Of a stretch of DNA of 32,735 nt, positions 12,353-23,360 are shown piece by piece. The notes under the pieces were generated by a model, which made no database searches, had not been told where the DNA came from, and saw nothing but the letters and a program-made list of their open reading frames with translations. A program made the translations under genes and the position numbers. Position 1 is the first letter of the stretch. Each line of letters opens with the position of its first letter. Source of the DNA: Hofstenia miamia (taxonomy: Eukaryota; Xenacoelomorpha; Acoela; Hofsteniidae); contig CABFPE010000199.1 in NCBI GenBank assembly GCA_900660155.1, positions 919,904 to 952,638 of the forward strand, read 5' to 3'.

Positions 12353-12735
12353 ATAATAATNNNNNNNNNNNNNNNNNNNNNNNNNNNNNNNNNNNNNNNN
12401 NNNNNNNNNNNNNNNNNNNNNNNNNNNNNNNNNNNNNNNNNNNNNNNNNNNNNNNNNNNNNNNNNNNNNNNNNNNNNNNNNNNNNNNNNNNNNNNNNNNN
12501 NNNNNNNNNNNNNNNNNNNNNNNNNNNNNNNNNNNNNNNNNNNNNNNNNNNNNNNNNNNNNNNNNNNNNNNNNNNNNNNNNNNNNNNNNNNNNNNNNNNN
12601 NNNNNNNNNNNNNNNNNNNNNNNNNNNNNNNNNNNNNNNNNNNNNNNNNNNNNNNNNNNNNNNNNNNNNNNNNNNNNNNNNNNNNNNNNNNNNNNNNNNN
12701 NNNNNNNNNNNNNNNNNNNNNNNNNNNNNNNNNNN

Positions 12736-12766
<31 letters not shown>
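12321..12766. other. Assembly gap (375 N) inside TA/TAA repeats
   Basis: Bases 12361-12735 are N. The left side is (TA)n running into TAATAATAAT, and the right side is (TA)n to 12766. The gap therefore sits inside simple repeats and its real length and content are unknown. Frames drawn through it are meaningless. It also shows that this assembly breaks at TA runs, which matters for judging the 4.77-kb duplication further right. Confidence 0.98.
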
Positions 12767-12769
<3 letters not shown>

Positions 12770-14790
12770 AGCGGAGGAAATATGGCAATCAGCATCCATT
12801 ACGAAAGATTGGGCGAAACTTCCTGAAAATCGTGTGCCGTCATTTGTTTATCGTTTAAATGTTGTTAGGCTCATGTGGTAGTTCTGCTACCTGTCATGTA
12901 TTTACATTTATTTGTAATTATTAAATTAGGAAAAACCTGTACGCATTAGCAATAAAACTTTTGGTTTAGTCTAAATCGGTTGCGTTTTTCTTTGCTCTCA
13001 AATTATTACGGTTCATTCTCGTTTGTATTGTTTACTTATTCAATAGCTGTGAAGATCTGCACCGGCGAAAGCCATATTGTGTTTAAGCTAAACTTACAAA
13101 TGTATAATTTACTACTCGTTTTCTTAGTTTAACTATTCCCCAGCTGATTGTTAGTATTACTCATACGCTAATTCATTTATGCAGTTTTTTAACCATGTTT
13201 TCTGTCGGTCCTTGCAAACAATTGATAATTAGGCTTCGAACTGTAGATGTTACTCGTATTATTTTAATGCTCTAACACTAACTAAGCCGATGCTACAATA
13301 TATATAATAAACTGTTTTACCAGAATGAACAAAAGAATTGTAACATTTACGTTTGTAATTGGTTAAAAATTAGTAATTTAAAATTATAATATATTACATT
13401 AACCAATCAATGCTAATGTGTATTAAATTCAAGAAAGCAAGCCTAGCAGCTATTGTTTACATTTATGAATACAATTATGTTTACCAACTTCAAAACTAAT
13501 GAGGTTTTACCATACTTTTATGAATGACTACAAATTGAAACTTTTTATGTTAAAAACCATCTTATCTTAATCTTACACTCAGAATGGATAAGTTGGCAAC
13601 GCAATATTCATTTAGAACACTTTGACACATAGCTCAACCGTAATGAGCCATGAAAATTTTCTTTTTACTATTCAATAACAAATCAATAACTCAATTGGAC
13701 TCGAAATTTGTAAATAAATAAGTTTCGAGTAATCGCAAAGCCCTACTCAAACCTAAAAAATCCAGTGCAATTGCAGTTCCATTTGCTATAATATGATATA
13801 CTGTCTCTTATACATTTGATAATCGATTAATTAAACAGAAAATTCTTCATTTAGACAATTTCACTGATAAACTGAAATGTTAATAAACCCAAACGTGAAA
13901 GTGGAGAGTCGAATTATGGTTTGAGGCAGTTATAGTTCACGAATATGGCAAACGGGTGCACATTGAAAAAATTTCCATTTGTAAGAAATAAACAAATATA
14001 TACTGTAAAATGATTTTGCTCACTTTTAAAACGCTCAACGTTAATTTGCTGATAGAATGCGGTCAGAGGAACTTGCAATAATTAACAATGTCACCTCAAA
14101 AATAACACCACACTGACTTCGAATGTATAAGGCTGCGAACAAACTCTGTGAGAAACCAGTCTTGTTCAATTAGGAAAATGCCAAATAATCAGACGATTTG
14201 AGGGTAAGAACGTAAAATATGACTATTAACACGTAACACAATATATCATACAATGTTTTTGCAATTTCTAATAGGTATATTAATATCTATTGTATACATT
14301 GTACATAAATTGTGCGCTTAATCAGCACTAGCTATGACCAATTCATTTAGCAGATTAATTTAAGATAATTCATCGTTCAAAAGATTCCTGTAATTACTTC
14401 GAGTATAAAACAAGCAAATATCTTAACCCTATCCATAACTACAAACACGAAATAAAATCTATTGGATAAGCACGTGAATTTACTAAATGTGCATGTGCCA
14501 ATAGCTGTGCTGAAAAAATTAAGATAAATAATGCATTGTCAGACATGAAAAAGAGATACAATGAAGGTAAGATCTTTTATCCAATTTTAATTCAGCACAT
14601 TTCTTATTGTTGAACTAGATATCTATACAGAAAGGGTTTTTATTAAAATTTTTGAAAAATCTCACTAATTTCTTAGATAGTAAATGATAATATTCCCTAA
14701 TTTCATCATGTACAATAAGGCTAAATGAAAAATGCAATATTTATTTAATATTTATGCATTCTTGCATATAATGATAACATCTAAACATGT

Positions 14791-14794
<4 letters not shown>
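12767..14794. other. Non-coding stretch; first 330 bases possibly an LTR fragment
   Basis: Immediately after the gap the DNA is less AT-biased for about 330 bases. It begins TGTAGCGGAGG, has an AATAAA at about 12950 followed by a T/G-rich stretch, and could end at a CA at 13097-13098. That arrangement resembles a solo LTR, but no target duplication is visible: the 5 bases before it are part of the TA run and do not match those after. The rest (13099-14794) is ordinary AT-rich DNA with no gene recognised. Confidence 0.35.

Positions 14795-14845
<51 letters not shown>
14795..14845. repeat. (TA)n at left edge of duplication copy 1
   Basis: About 51 bases of alternating AT lead directly into GGGAGAGAGAGAGAAAGC, the first unique sequence shared by both duplication copies. 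The matching run of copy 2 (24084-24115) is shorter, so only its length differs. Confidence 0.95.
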
Positions 14846-14848
<3 letters not shown>

Positions 14849-15573
14849 AGAGAGAGAGAAAGCTGTTTCCATATTTTTATTAATATGTAGTTGTTGTGAC
14901 ATAAATATCTTTATTAAATCTAGAATTCTTAAACGAAACATTCTTACAACGTGTGCGGCCACCCCCGTAAAAGATTTATATGTCCCTATAACCACCCGTG
15001 CAACCCAAATATCCCGTAGATTCAAATTACAACAACTAGTGTATTTCGCATGACTACCATAAAACGAAGAGACTCAAAACAAAAACTAACAGATATGAAA
15101 CCTTACGCGAAACGGCGTCAGGCTTAAGAATGATTATGTTATGTGGCCCCTTCATTTTCAAAACCTGACTGCTTCACAAAGTATATATAAATCGAGTTGA
15201 TTTCAATAACAGCAAGATTTCTCGACACTAATGGTAGTTATATGCAGACCAGAATTGGACGTGGGTCGGGCCGTGGTTATTGTTTGAGCAATCAGCCCAC
15301 AGGCTGTAGGAAATAAAGTTGGTAGGAGGTGTATTATACGATCCATAACAATTTACAGATAGATGTAGTTATGTGTGTGTGCTCCAAGCTGTTAATGTAG
15401 TTTTCTTGTAAACATGTCCTGCCTAGTACACTACTTTCAAAGAACTCATTGTTCTACCAATTCAGTGTGACAGTCTAACAAAGCAAACAGATTAACATGC
15501 TATCCCTTAATCAAATTTAGTAAATTAATTAGCTTGTAAACTAATTGGCTCGCCTGTTGTACTTATATTTCAG

Positions 15574-15748
15574 ACCAAATTACTGCGAAAAAGTTGCAGA
15601 AAAATTCAGAAAAAAATTTACAATTTGTGAGACAAATTTAAGCGCTGGATCGAGGCTTTTGAAAATACGTGCTGAAATTATAAATTTAGGCCACACAATT
15701 GAACTCGTAAATTACCCTAGTGAACATGATCATGTCGGCATATTTTAC
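15574..15748 (+). CDS. Candidate internal exon, function unknown (copy 1)
   Basis: A 175-base segment lies between a good acceptor (TTATATTTCAG, ending 15573) and a GTAACC donor at 15749. Read in the second frame (one leading base, then 58 codons) it is fully open and looks protein-like: it begins PNYCEKVAEKFRKK, has SAGSRLLKIRAE in the middle and ends SEHDHVGIFY. If the donor is ignored the frame continues to a TAA at about 15826. I do not recognise the family and found no partner exons nearby. It could be part of a host gene with long introns, a captured gene fragment or chance. The identical sequence recurs in copy 2. Confidence 0.25.
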
Positions 15749-16065
15749 GTAACCTTTAAACAAATTTTCCAATTTAGCTCATTAGAAGAACTTGTTCCGA
15801 TTCAAAATTTTAGTGTTAATTATTAATTAGCATTAGCACTTGAATAAATAGTCTACCATTTATAATTTTCAATTATAAATTTAGGCCCGCGTCTAACTCG
15901 TGCACAATGCGATCTCGTAATAGGCATTTCTAGTTGCATCTTAATACTGCTTGTTATCAAGAATAGTAAATTGTCTAGAGCGTATCTATAATAATCGAAA
16001 ATCTCCAGCATATCTATAAATTGACAAAAAGACGTCACAGCGTATCTATTTATATATATATATAT

Positions 16066-16571
16066 GTAGAAACAAAAACGTGCTCAATTTAATATTTGCA
16101 ACCGATTTAGATTTATCAATCATCCTTAGTACAAATTCGGGGGAATAAAATTTTACACTTAGTACATTGAATGATGTTAAAATAAGCATACACCTATAAA
16201 AGTTGTCATAGTTTAGTTGATTAACTCGTTCTTATTACCGTCTTTGGAATATTTAACATTCTTGCTTCTAAATAAGATTCAGAAATTATCTTTAATTGCT
16301 TGATGTTTATCAAAATATATTTCACTTTCTAAATGCCCTCTTAGGTTTTCACTGATCCTGGTTTCAAAATGTCTCTTGGTTTCTCCGATCTAGAAATGAT
16401 TGCATTCTTCACATGGGCATTTATATACAACGGATAAAACAAGCATTTTTTGATATGATCTTTGTTGTTAAAAAATATTAGCTTGACAGAAAAGTCTTGA
16501 GAGAATGTTTGTATAATTACATGCATATTAGTAATCATTATATTTAACTGCATGGCTAGTTTCTGCTTCAT
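16066..16571 (-). pseudogene. Penelope-like retroelement 3' fragment, decayed RT end plus GIY-YIG (copy 1)
   Basis: On the minus strand, residues such as QDFSVKLIFFNNKDHIKK (frame from 16571) resemble the end of a Penelope-like reverse transcriptase. After a frameshift near 16446, a second frame reads VVYKCPCEECN, then IGETKRHFETRISE, then KHQAIKDNF and ILFRSKN, down to a stop at 16213-16215. This matches the GIY-YIG endonuclease layout of Penelope-like elements, including the Cys pair before the YIG. The Tyr of YIG is replaced by TAG, and a TGA interrupts NF/ILF, so it is dead. About 150 bases of 3' non-coding sequence follow, ending at a (TA)n run (16051-16065) that is probably the element's tail. 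Most of the RT is missing (5' truncation). Confidence 0.75.
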
Positions 16572-17688
16572 TAAAGCATCACTTGAAATAATACGTTTGG
16601 ATTATTTCAATTTTCTAAACAAGCAATAGAAACATTTGTAACCTGCATTTCACTATCTGTCGGCATTAATTTTTGGTCTTAATCAGGGGTGACGAACCCG
16701 TTCGCTCCCCTGCTTTGTTAGTTACAACTCAGTAAATGCTCCTCACAACGGTTGTCATATTACTGTGTATCTTTACAAACGGTTAGAGATAGTTTGTCAA
16801 CAGTAATGAACAACAAACAAGAGCAACAGAATGCCAATGCGAATTATAAGTTGAATGTATTTAATGTAAGATTGAAGTATATAATAATAAAAATAGACAA
16901 TAAATTATTGAAGATTTTGCTTAGTACGATTTCTTGGATATGTTTTGCTTGACTAGGGGTTTAATATTATGCCGAACTAACGATGTGGTAGCTCTCGAAT
17001 GCATACTAAGAACATGAGGGTTTTGTATGCGCGTTTGAAGTTAATTTTGAGAGCTTTGCACTTTACACTTATTTGAGGGCAGCTTTATACCTTTAGTTGT
17101 ATTTTTTTATTATATAACAGACCAATATTTCAATTTCCAAATGCATTTAACCTCTATTTTCTTCATCTAAGTACAATAACCTTCAATTTGCATTAGCGCA
17201 ATTAATATTGGTAAATCCACATAATGTATTCTCAATGTGTACAAATACACATGTAGGTTACTTATCATATATACTTGTCATGCTGTGTCTAGAGGAGGTT
17301 CTTAATAAATGGCAACGTTGCCATGGAGGAGTGATTTGTCAAATAGTTTTGCGGGTTCGTCACCTTTTATCTAAATTGAAGATGTTCATTTATTGACCAT
17401 ACCCACATGTTTGAAAGTTCATTATTGTTAATAGAACTAATCAGTAATCTTTATTGCTAAACTCGCTAAATAATTAACAAAAAAATTGAAAAATAACAAA
17501 GCCACGATAATGAAAGGCAGGATTATAACATCTGCAAAGATTACGCGCATGAACTAATTTTCACTTACAATTTTTTTGCTAATTTACTAAACTATTAAAT
17601 TTGTTGCAACATAGCTAATGTTTAATATCACTTAATAAAACATATTTATAGTTTTATGGGATTTTCCTTTTTTAATTGTAAATTTGAA

Positions 17689-17753
17689 TAGATGTCGCAT
17701 TGGCGTATTTCGGTAAAGTAGAGCTGGGCGCCAGTAATCTCAGCCTCCGCCGG
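17689..17753. repeat. GC-rich island, short form (copy 1)
   Basis: A GC-rich patch in AT-rich surroundings. It starts TAGATGTCGC and contains AAAGTAGAGCTGGGCGCC (17715-17732), then CAGCCTCCGCCGG. The first motif recurs directly, and the second recurs inverted, in the longer island at 19049-19142. The two islands therefore look like relics of one dispersed repeat family, type unknown. Confidence 0.45.
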
Positions 17754-19048
17754 AAAATTTAGAAGACTGAGCCGATTGATAACTAAAACTATATCAAGAC
17801 AAACGAAATGTGTCATAAAATGGAAACCGCATTTAATGTCTTTGATGTGGTAGTGATGTTTAACATTGATTAAGTTATGTATTATAAATCAGATTGCTTC
17901 TAAACGCATGATGAACCGTTTTGCAGATAGCCGAGTTGGAATATGCTTGGGCCTAATACTTAAATTGGTACTTGAAATAAAGATTTACAAAAAAATCACT
18001 TGAAAACTTAAATGTTGCAAATGATAAAAACATTCTCTTTAAGTTTAATCAGCCCTGCATTGTTGACTGGTGCAATACTGCTAACATCAAAGTTTTGTCT
18101 GCTACAAGAAAAAATAGAGTTTCTGAAAACTCCCAATTGCTTTGTGCTGACAAAAGTTGATATAAGTTGGCAGATAATTTTCTAATTAAATATGTAAGAA
18201 ATCATATGTTCTCTAAATGAAAAGAACAATTGCAATCCTAGTAATATTTATTTTTCTTAAAACATTACATAAATTGTTTTAGTAAAAGAAACTAACAACA
18301 TTTTAAATGAAATTCATACAAAAACCTGTCAAAATTTTTTAGTGAAACTCCAGTAGTTTTGTACAACATGTAAAATATATAACAAATTCGAATAAACACA
18401 AATTTCATCCCAATATAGAATTAATTTTATAAAATTGTATTGAATAAAAGAATTGCAGAATGTAAATGCTCTTGTTGTGGTTCCTTTTTCTTAAGGTTTT
18501 TTACATGCAAATGGCTAATAGCAATAATCGATTTCAGTGCAAAATTAGCAGCTAAGTTTTGCCATGCCCAGTTAATAATAAAATATCGGGAAATTAAGCA
18601 CATCGATAAATCGTTGTCAGTTCTGCCAACAATCACCATTATCTCACTTGACATTACAATACTATCGATGGCAAAATGTTTATACGGTTTCCATAAAATC
18701 AACAGATTAAAATATGACTAGTTTTATTTATAAAAATAGGAAATACACCTCATTTACTCTGATTTTTGAGACTTTATGATTTCGTGATATGAAAGCTTTT
18801 AACAATTTTAAGAAGGAATCAACAAAATGTTAAAAAAATCTGCATTTGTGAAAATGCACATTCAACACTATTTAAAAGCCAAATGCCATCATTTACAGGA
18901 AGGGCTCACATCTGCATCAGGAAGGGCCCAATTTCAACTTTTGAAGATATATAGTTTCATAATACGCTTACATCAAACACGGTTTTTACAGAGCTATAGG
19001 TCTTATATGGTTTCTGTATGTAATATTATACAGTCTAATCCAGTTCTA

Positions 19049-19142
19049 TAGATGTCGCTCAGCCGGCTGCGCCGCCTCCGACCTTATCATGTCTGCGCCG
19101 CCAATAGTAGTCGTCTGACGGCGGCGCCCACCTCTACTGTAA
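19049..19142. repeat. GC-rich island with hairpin (copy 1)
   Basis: About 94 bases with far higher GC than the neighbourhood. It begins TAGATGTCGC and ends GGCGCCCACCTCTACTGTAA, whose reverse complement matches AGTAGAGCTGGGCGCC of the island at 17689 at 15 of 16 positions. Inside, GCGCCGCC (19095-19102) and GGCGGCGC (19120-19127) form a perfect 8-bp stem with a 17-base loop. It may be a MITE-like relic or a structured element. No target duplication was identified. Confidence 0.5.
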
Positions 19143-19601
19143 AGCTTAAAAGAAATATTTTGTGTTACTTCAACAAATTGTGAATTTTTACCAAAATGCT
19201 ATCTCAAACTAGATAACACAAACTTTCAAATGAGACTACATAAAAATTTTTCTGGTAATTTTTTCTTGCGATTTTTTTCCGACAACTGATTAAAGTTTTA
19301 TTTATCCAGAATTCATAAATCTGCATCTATCTCAATAAAAACCTCATCAGAAAAATCAGAAATTTCTGAATCTGACATCAAATAATTAGTTTTTAGAAGT
19401 TTTTTGTCAGCAAATATTGTTGCAACATATTGCAATAAACAAAGTCAGCAGAAGCATTTCTTAATGGCAATTGTTAAAGATATTAGTGAAATACGCTGTT
19501 GCAATAGTAAATTCTTCATTAAATGCGCGGTGTAACAAATTTGGAAAATTTTGCCAAAAATAGGGTTGACACAGCATATTTATTTGCACATAGATATATA
19601 C

Positions 19602-19616
19602 ATATATATATATATA
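19602..19616. repeat. (TA)n at right edge of duplication copy 1
   Basis: A short TA run marks the last bases shared with copy 2. Directly after it the sequence becomes unique. Confidence 0.9.
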
Positions 19617-22600
19617 TCGATATGGTTTAGCTATTAAATCAAAAAAATTAAAGGTTGAAGTGTTATACAAAAACATAATTATATTATAACTGGTAAGAAT
19701 AAAAATTGAAATTAGTATTATTACAGAGGTTATCAGGCTTCAAGCAGAAAAGTAAACACATTGTATTTTTCCATTAGATGGCATTATGTTTAGGTTATAT
19801 ATTTTAAAGCTGCGTGCCTAGCAAATATGATAATGAAAATTCTATTGGATATATCCATTTATTTTTGTTTATTATAACTATCAATAAAGAACATAAAAAA
19901 TTGGAAGAAACATGTTCACATTAGCTGAGAATTTTAGCAAAATATATATTAATACAGGGCCCGCTTTATAGTTGAAATTACTTTAATTATTACGCAAAAT
20001 TGTAAATGGATAAATTATTTTAAACGTTTATCACATCAGTTTATTACTTAGAAAGGTGAAATAATAAACAAAAATTACATTTGTTTATTCAAGACCCACG
20101 TTCGACGTAGGCTAGTGATGTATAGTGCAAAAAACCAGAATGAAGGAATTAATGCTTTTAAAAGCAGAGAATTTGTGTACAATTTTGAGTAAGCATTGAA
20201 TATCTAGGAACATCACCTCAATAGCCTTATAAAAATCGCATTTGCTTCAAAAAAAGCAGAAAGTAAATGGTGACTTCAACGGTCGATCAAATAAATTAAG
20301 CGATAAATTATTAAAGTAAACATATTAGATTTTTTTTCTATGATTGTATTTCAATAACCTACATTTTGAATGCACATCAAATCATTAATATATAATATAA
20401 AAATTATTACTCATTATGAACTTTATTTCATTCGAATAGGCAATTTTTAATATCAAAGGAAGCAATTTCAATAATTTTTAGAAATGATTAAAATCACAAA
20501 TTCTCTAAAAAACATTAGTTAGTGGGTGATGCGTTTGTGCACATTTAAATGTGTTCATTTCAAATATGTGGATCTTGGTATACGCAATATTTTTCTTAGG
20601 CTTCTATCACCATTTTTGTTTAACTAAAATTATATTTATTAAAAAATATAACTGCTGTCTTCTCTTATTTATATTTCTCACCAATGCAAGGTTATCTAAT
20701 TAATGGACACAAAAAAATTTGATGGGAAGCCGATGTTTCGAATTGGTGTGAATCCAAAGTCGATTCATATTTGCCGGCAAAATTAACCCACTTCGTTAAT
20801 TGCAGGTTTACTTATTAAAAACTGTAGACGTATTCTGGTTTTTCAGATTTGCAAATGCAGATATTAATAGAACAAAATGAGTAAGGCCTTGAATAAATAT
20901 CAAGTGAATGTATATACCAAAATATCGCTAGACAGAACTTAAATTCAATGTGTTTGTTATATTCTATAAATAAAAGCACAGTAAGTCAATAGCATAATCA
21001 ATGAGTTGCAAAATTAAAATTCCTACTACTAACACACTTCAAATTTTATGGTTTTAGGCAGGTCAAACTATAACTATACCCAGATTCGTAACTATTTGCA
21101 CTTAAATGAAATCAATTTTATTTTATTTAAGCTTACTCGATGTTTTTGCGTTCGATCTTATTGCGGTTTGAATGAGAAAATAACATTACGATAAATTTCA
21201 AATTGCAGGCAGTCGCTCACGTAATCATTTCTGTAAAACAATGTTTATTTACGTAATTAGATAAGAAAAACAAACTTTATCAAAGAACTAAATTTCATTA
21301 TTTATGATATTCATAAATAAATTAATTTGAAAAATATTCTAAAAAAAGACTGTCTCATGAGAACAAAATGAATCACAATGTTTTCTAAATTCATAATTCT
21401 GAAACTTTTTACATAAAATTACACATTTCTTAAACTTTAGGAAAATTCCAAAAAATTATTGAAAATTATAATTTTAAAATAAATTATATTTGGGTTATGG
21501 GTCCAATGGCAAATAACCGGGAAATGATTTGTTTTACCGAAACTCAAATTGGTAGCAGTTATTAACGAAACACTTATTACAGCTATATAATATAATGAAC
21601 GTCATAAGCACTGTTTCTGATAAGGGCTTTGAAAATAAATAGGGTCCAGTCCATAGCCAGCAATAAATAAATCAATTAACTTTCGTGATAAACAATTAAA
21701 TTTTGAAAAGTATTAAGATTATTAAATGTTTTTGGTAGTTAACGTCTATATTTTAATTAGTTCTACATTATGAAATGAGAAATAATTGTTAAGGCCTTTT
21801 GCCTTACTTCCTTAACTCATTACTTACATTATAGCATTTAAGGCTTTCGAATTGAAAATTGTTTGCTCTAATATTTCAAGCTTTTAATAGACATTTCAGC
21901 ATACTATTGAAGTAATCCTTAGGAAGTAATTTGTATTTAATAATAGTTCATTCGAAATTGACAACCCAATATACAAACTATTCTAAGAAAAGGAAGAACT
22001 GCATTTCCATCCAGTTGGCATAATAAAATAACTGAAATATATAGTTACCAAATGAATTAATAATTATTCATATAGTATATATTATATGCCTCAATGATTC
22101 TGAAATATTTATTTATAAAAATTTTATTACGTTTTTATTCAAAATTTTATTATATGAATGTATTCCCTTAAGCTTCAAATCAGAACTTTAGCTCTAAACA
22201 CAAACCCCTCAAATGTATATTTGGGTTTTTAAAATTGTTATACTTATATTAATGTCATACATCTTACATCTATAATAATTGAATATTGAAGACGTATTTG
22301 GGCTTAACAAAGCTTGTTTTATTAGGAAATCAAGAAAAATATAATTAGTATATTTTAAAATCTGATTCTGAATGCAGCCTAATAAATTGCTTGAAGTATC
22401 AATACAAAGATTGTCTATAGCTTGCAATATAGTATTTTGGAAAAATTAGAAATCGCATTATCAATTAGCTATTATATAACCTATTTACATTTCACCACAT
22501 TTTACATTATGGCCATAATGTATAAATGTAATCCAAGATTTAGCAAATTTAACTATACTATATATAGCCTTAGCATCTTTGATTGCAGCTAAGATTTACT

Positions 22601-23019
22601 TAATGAGAGACCAATTACTGATGTGAAATATTTGTGAAATAATTATTCGATAATACGAAGTTTGTTTTCTTGCATTGAATTAACCAATTGATTCGTGTAA
22701 GTGCACATAACTTTCAATATGGCGCTGACCTTCTTATTGCTAGTTTGCAAGAGCTTAAAATGAGTGAGAATGTGATAGCAGCTGAGATCTGTCATAAAAA
22801 TATAACATTCACTTATAGGATATAAATCGATTTGTGAATTTAGTAGCCTGATACATTAATAATCCATTTTTTGGAATGATTGACTGAAATGCGAAACAGC
22901 ACATACAGAAACTAAGCGTTGCTCAGAGAGGTCTCTTGTGCAGTATCCGCGCCATTTCAAGTCAGAAGTGTAATTATTAACTTTGTTGAGGTTTCGGAAA
23001 TATATTGTACTAGAAAACC
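19617..23019. other. Unique spacer between the duplicates, nothing recognised
   Basis: Very AT-rich, single-copy within the window, with stops in all frames. I could not support a gene, RNA or repeat here. Confidence 0.55.
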
Positions 23020-23027
23020 GTCTAGAA

Positions 23028-23352
23028 CCGTGGTTCTCGAACAGAGTCCACATGGACCATAGGGGTTTATGTAACTTTTTTGGGAGTCCACACACAAAAA
23101 ATAGTGAATTAGGGTCCACGGTGGCCTTTTGGTTGTTCATAGGTCAGTTCTAATTCAGAACGGTTTTATTGCTGACATTGGAATTTCTACAGAAATCTGG
23201 GTTATTTTAAAATACCAAAAGAAAAGATATTCATGCAGCTGTTCTATTTTTTGCAGCAATTAAGTAGAAGTTTTAATAGTGATATTTTTGTGTGGTTCAA
23301 CTAAAGAATTGAGAGGGAAAGAGGTCCATGAGCAAATGGTTGAGATCAACTG
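23028..23352. mobile_element. Non-autonomous hAT-type element (MITE), 325 bp
   Basis: A perfect 8-bp direct repeat GTCTAGAA flanks it at 23020-23027 and 23353-23360, the duplication length of hAT transposons. The left end reads CCGTGGTTCTCGAAC. The right end in reverse complement reads CAGTTGATCTCAACC. Both are variants of the usual hAT terminus CAGTGGTTCTCAA-type. Just inside, both ends carry a related CATGGACC motif. The interior has no transposase. The minus-strand frame at 22856-23140 overlaps this element and is not a gene. Confidence 0.85.
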
Positions 23353-23360
23353 GTCTAGAA

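Larger units (their letters stand above)
14846..19616 (+). repeat. 4.77-kb direct duplication, copy 1
   Basis: This 4771-base segment reappears at 24116-28886 with a constant offset of 9270 and no indel. All line pairs I compared and all open frames inside are identical. Copy 1 runs from a (TA)n/(GA)n junction on the left to a (TA)n run at 19602-19616 on the right, after which the sequences part (TCGATATGG here, CATACAGC in copy 2). I see no terminal inverted repeats other than the TA runs, and no single long frame. Inside are a Penelope-like remnant, a candidate exon and two GC-rich islands. It could be a very recent segmental duplication, an unclassified mobile unit, or one contig placed twice. 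Confidence 0.97.

Noticed and set aside
12249..12799. Three long minus-strand frames of about 160-180 codons
   Set aside because: They consist mainly of the N gap and TA repeats, so there is no real coding information.
14741..15025. 94-codon minus-strand frame with a Tyr-Ile repeat (also 24059-24295)
   Set aside because: The Tyr-Ile run is translated (TA)n at the duplication edge. The two versions differ outside the duplicated part, so this is not a conserved protein.
16621..16710. Hammerhead-ribozyme-like motif on the minus strand (CTGATTA, later GAAA) upstream of the Penelope-like fragment, repeated in copy 2
   Set aside because: Penelope-like elements can carry hammerheads, but here the invariant G of CUGANGA is missing, stem II does not pair and no short stem III with a cleavage triplet follows. 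At best it is a decayed relic.
18427..18721. Overlapping frames of about 91-93 codons on both strands, repeated at 27697-27991
   Set aside because: Openness on both strands at once is typical of chance low-stop stretches. Neither translation resembles a known family, and the identity of the second copy reflects the duplication, not selection.
22856..23140. 94-codon minus-strand frame
   Set aside because: About a third of it lies inside the hAT-type MITE. No protein family is recognised and no splice structure supports it.
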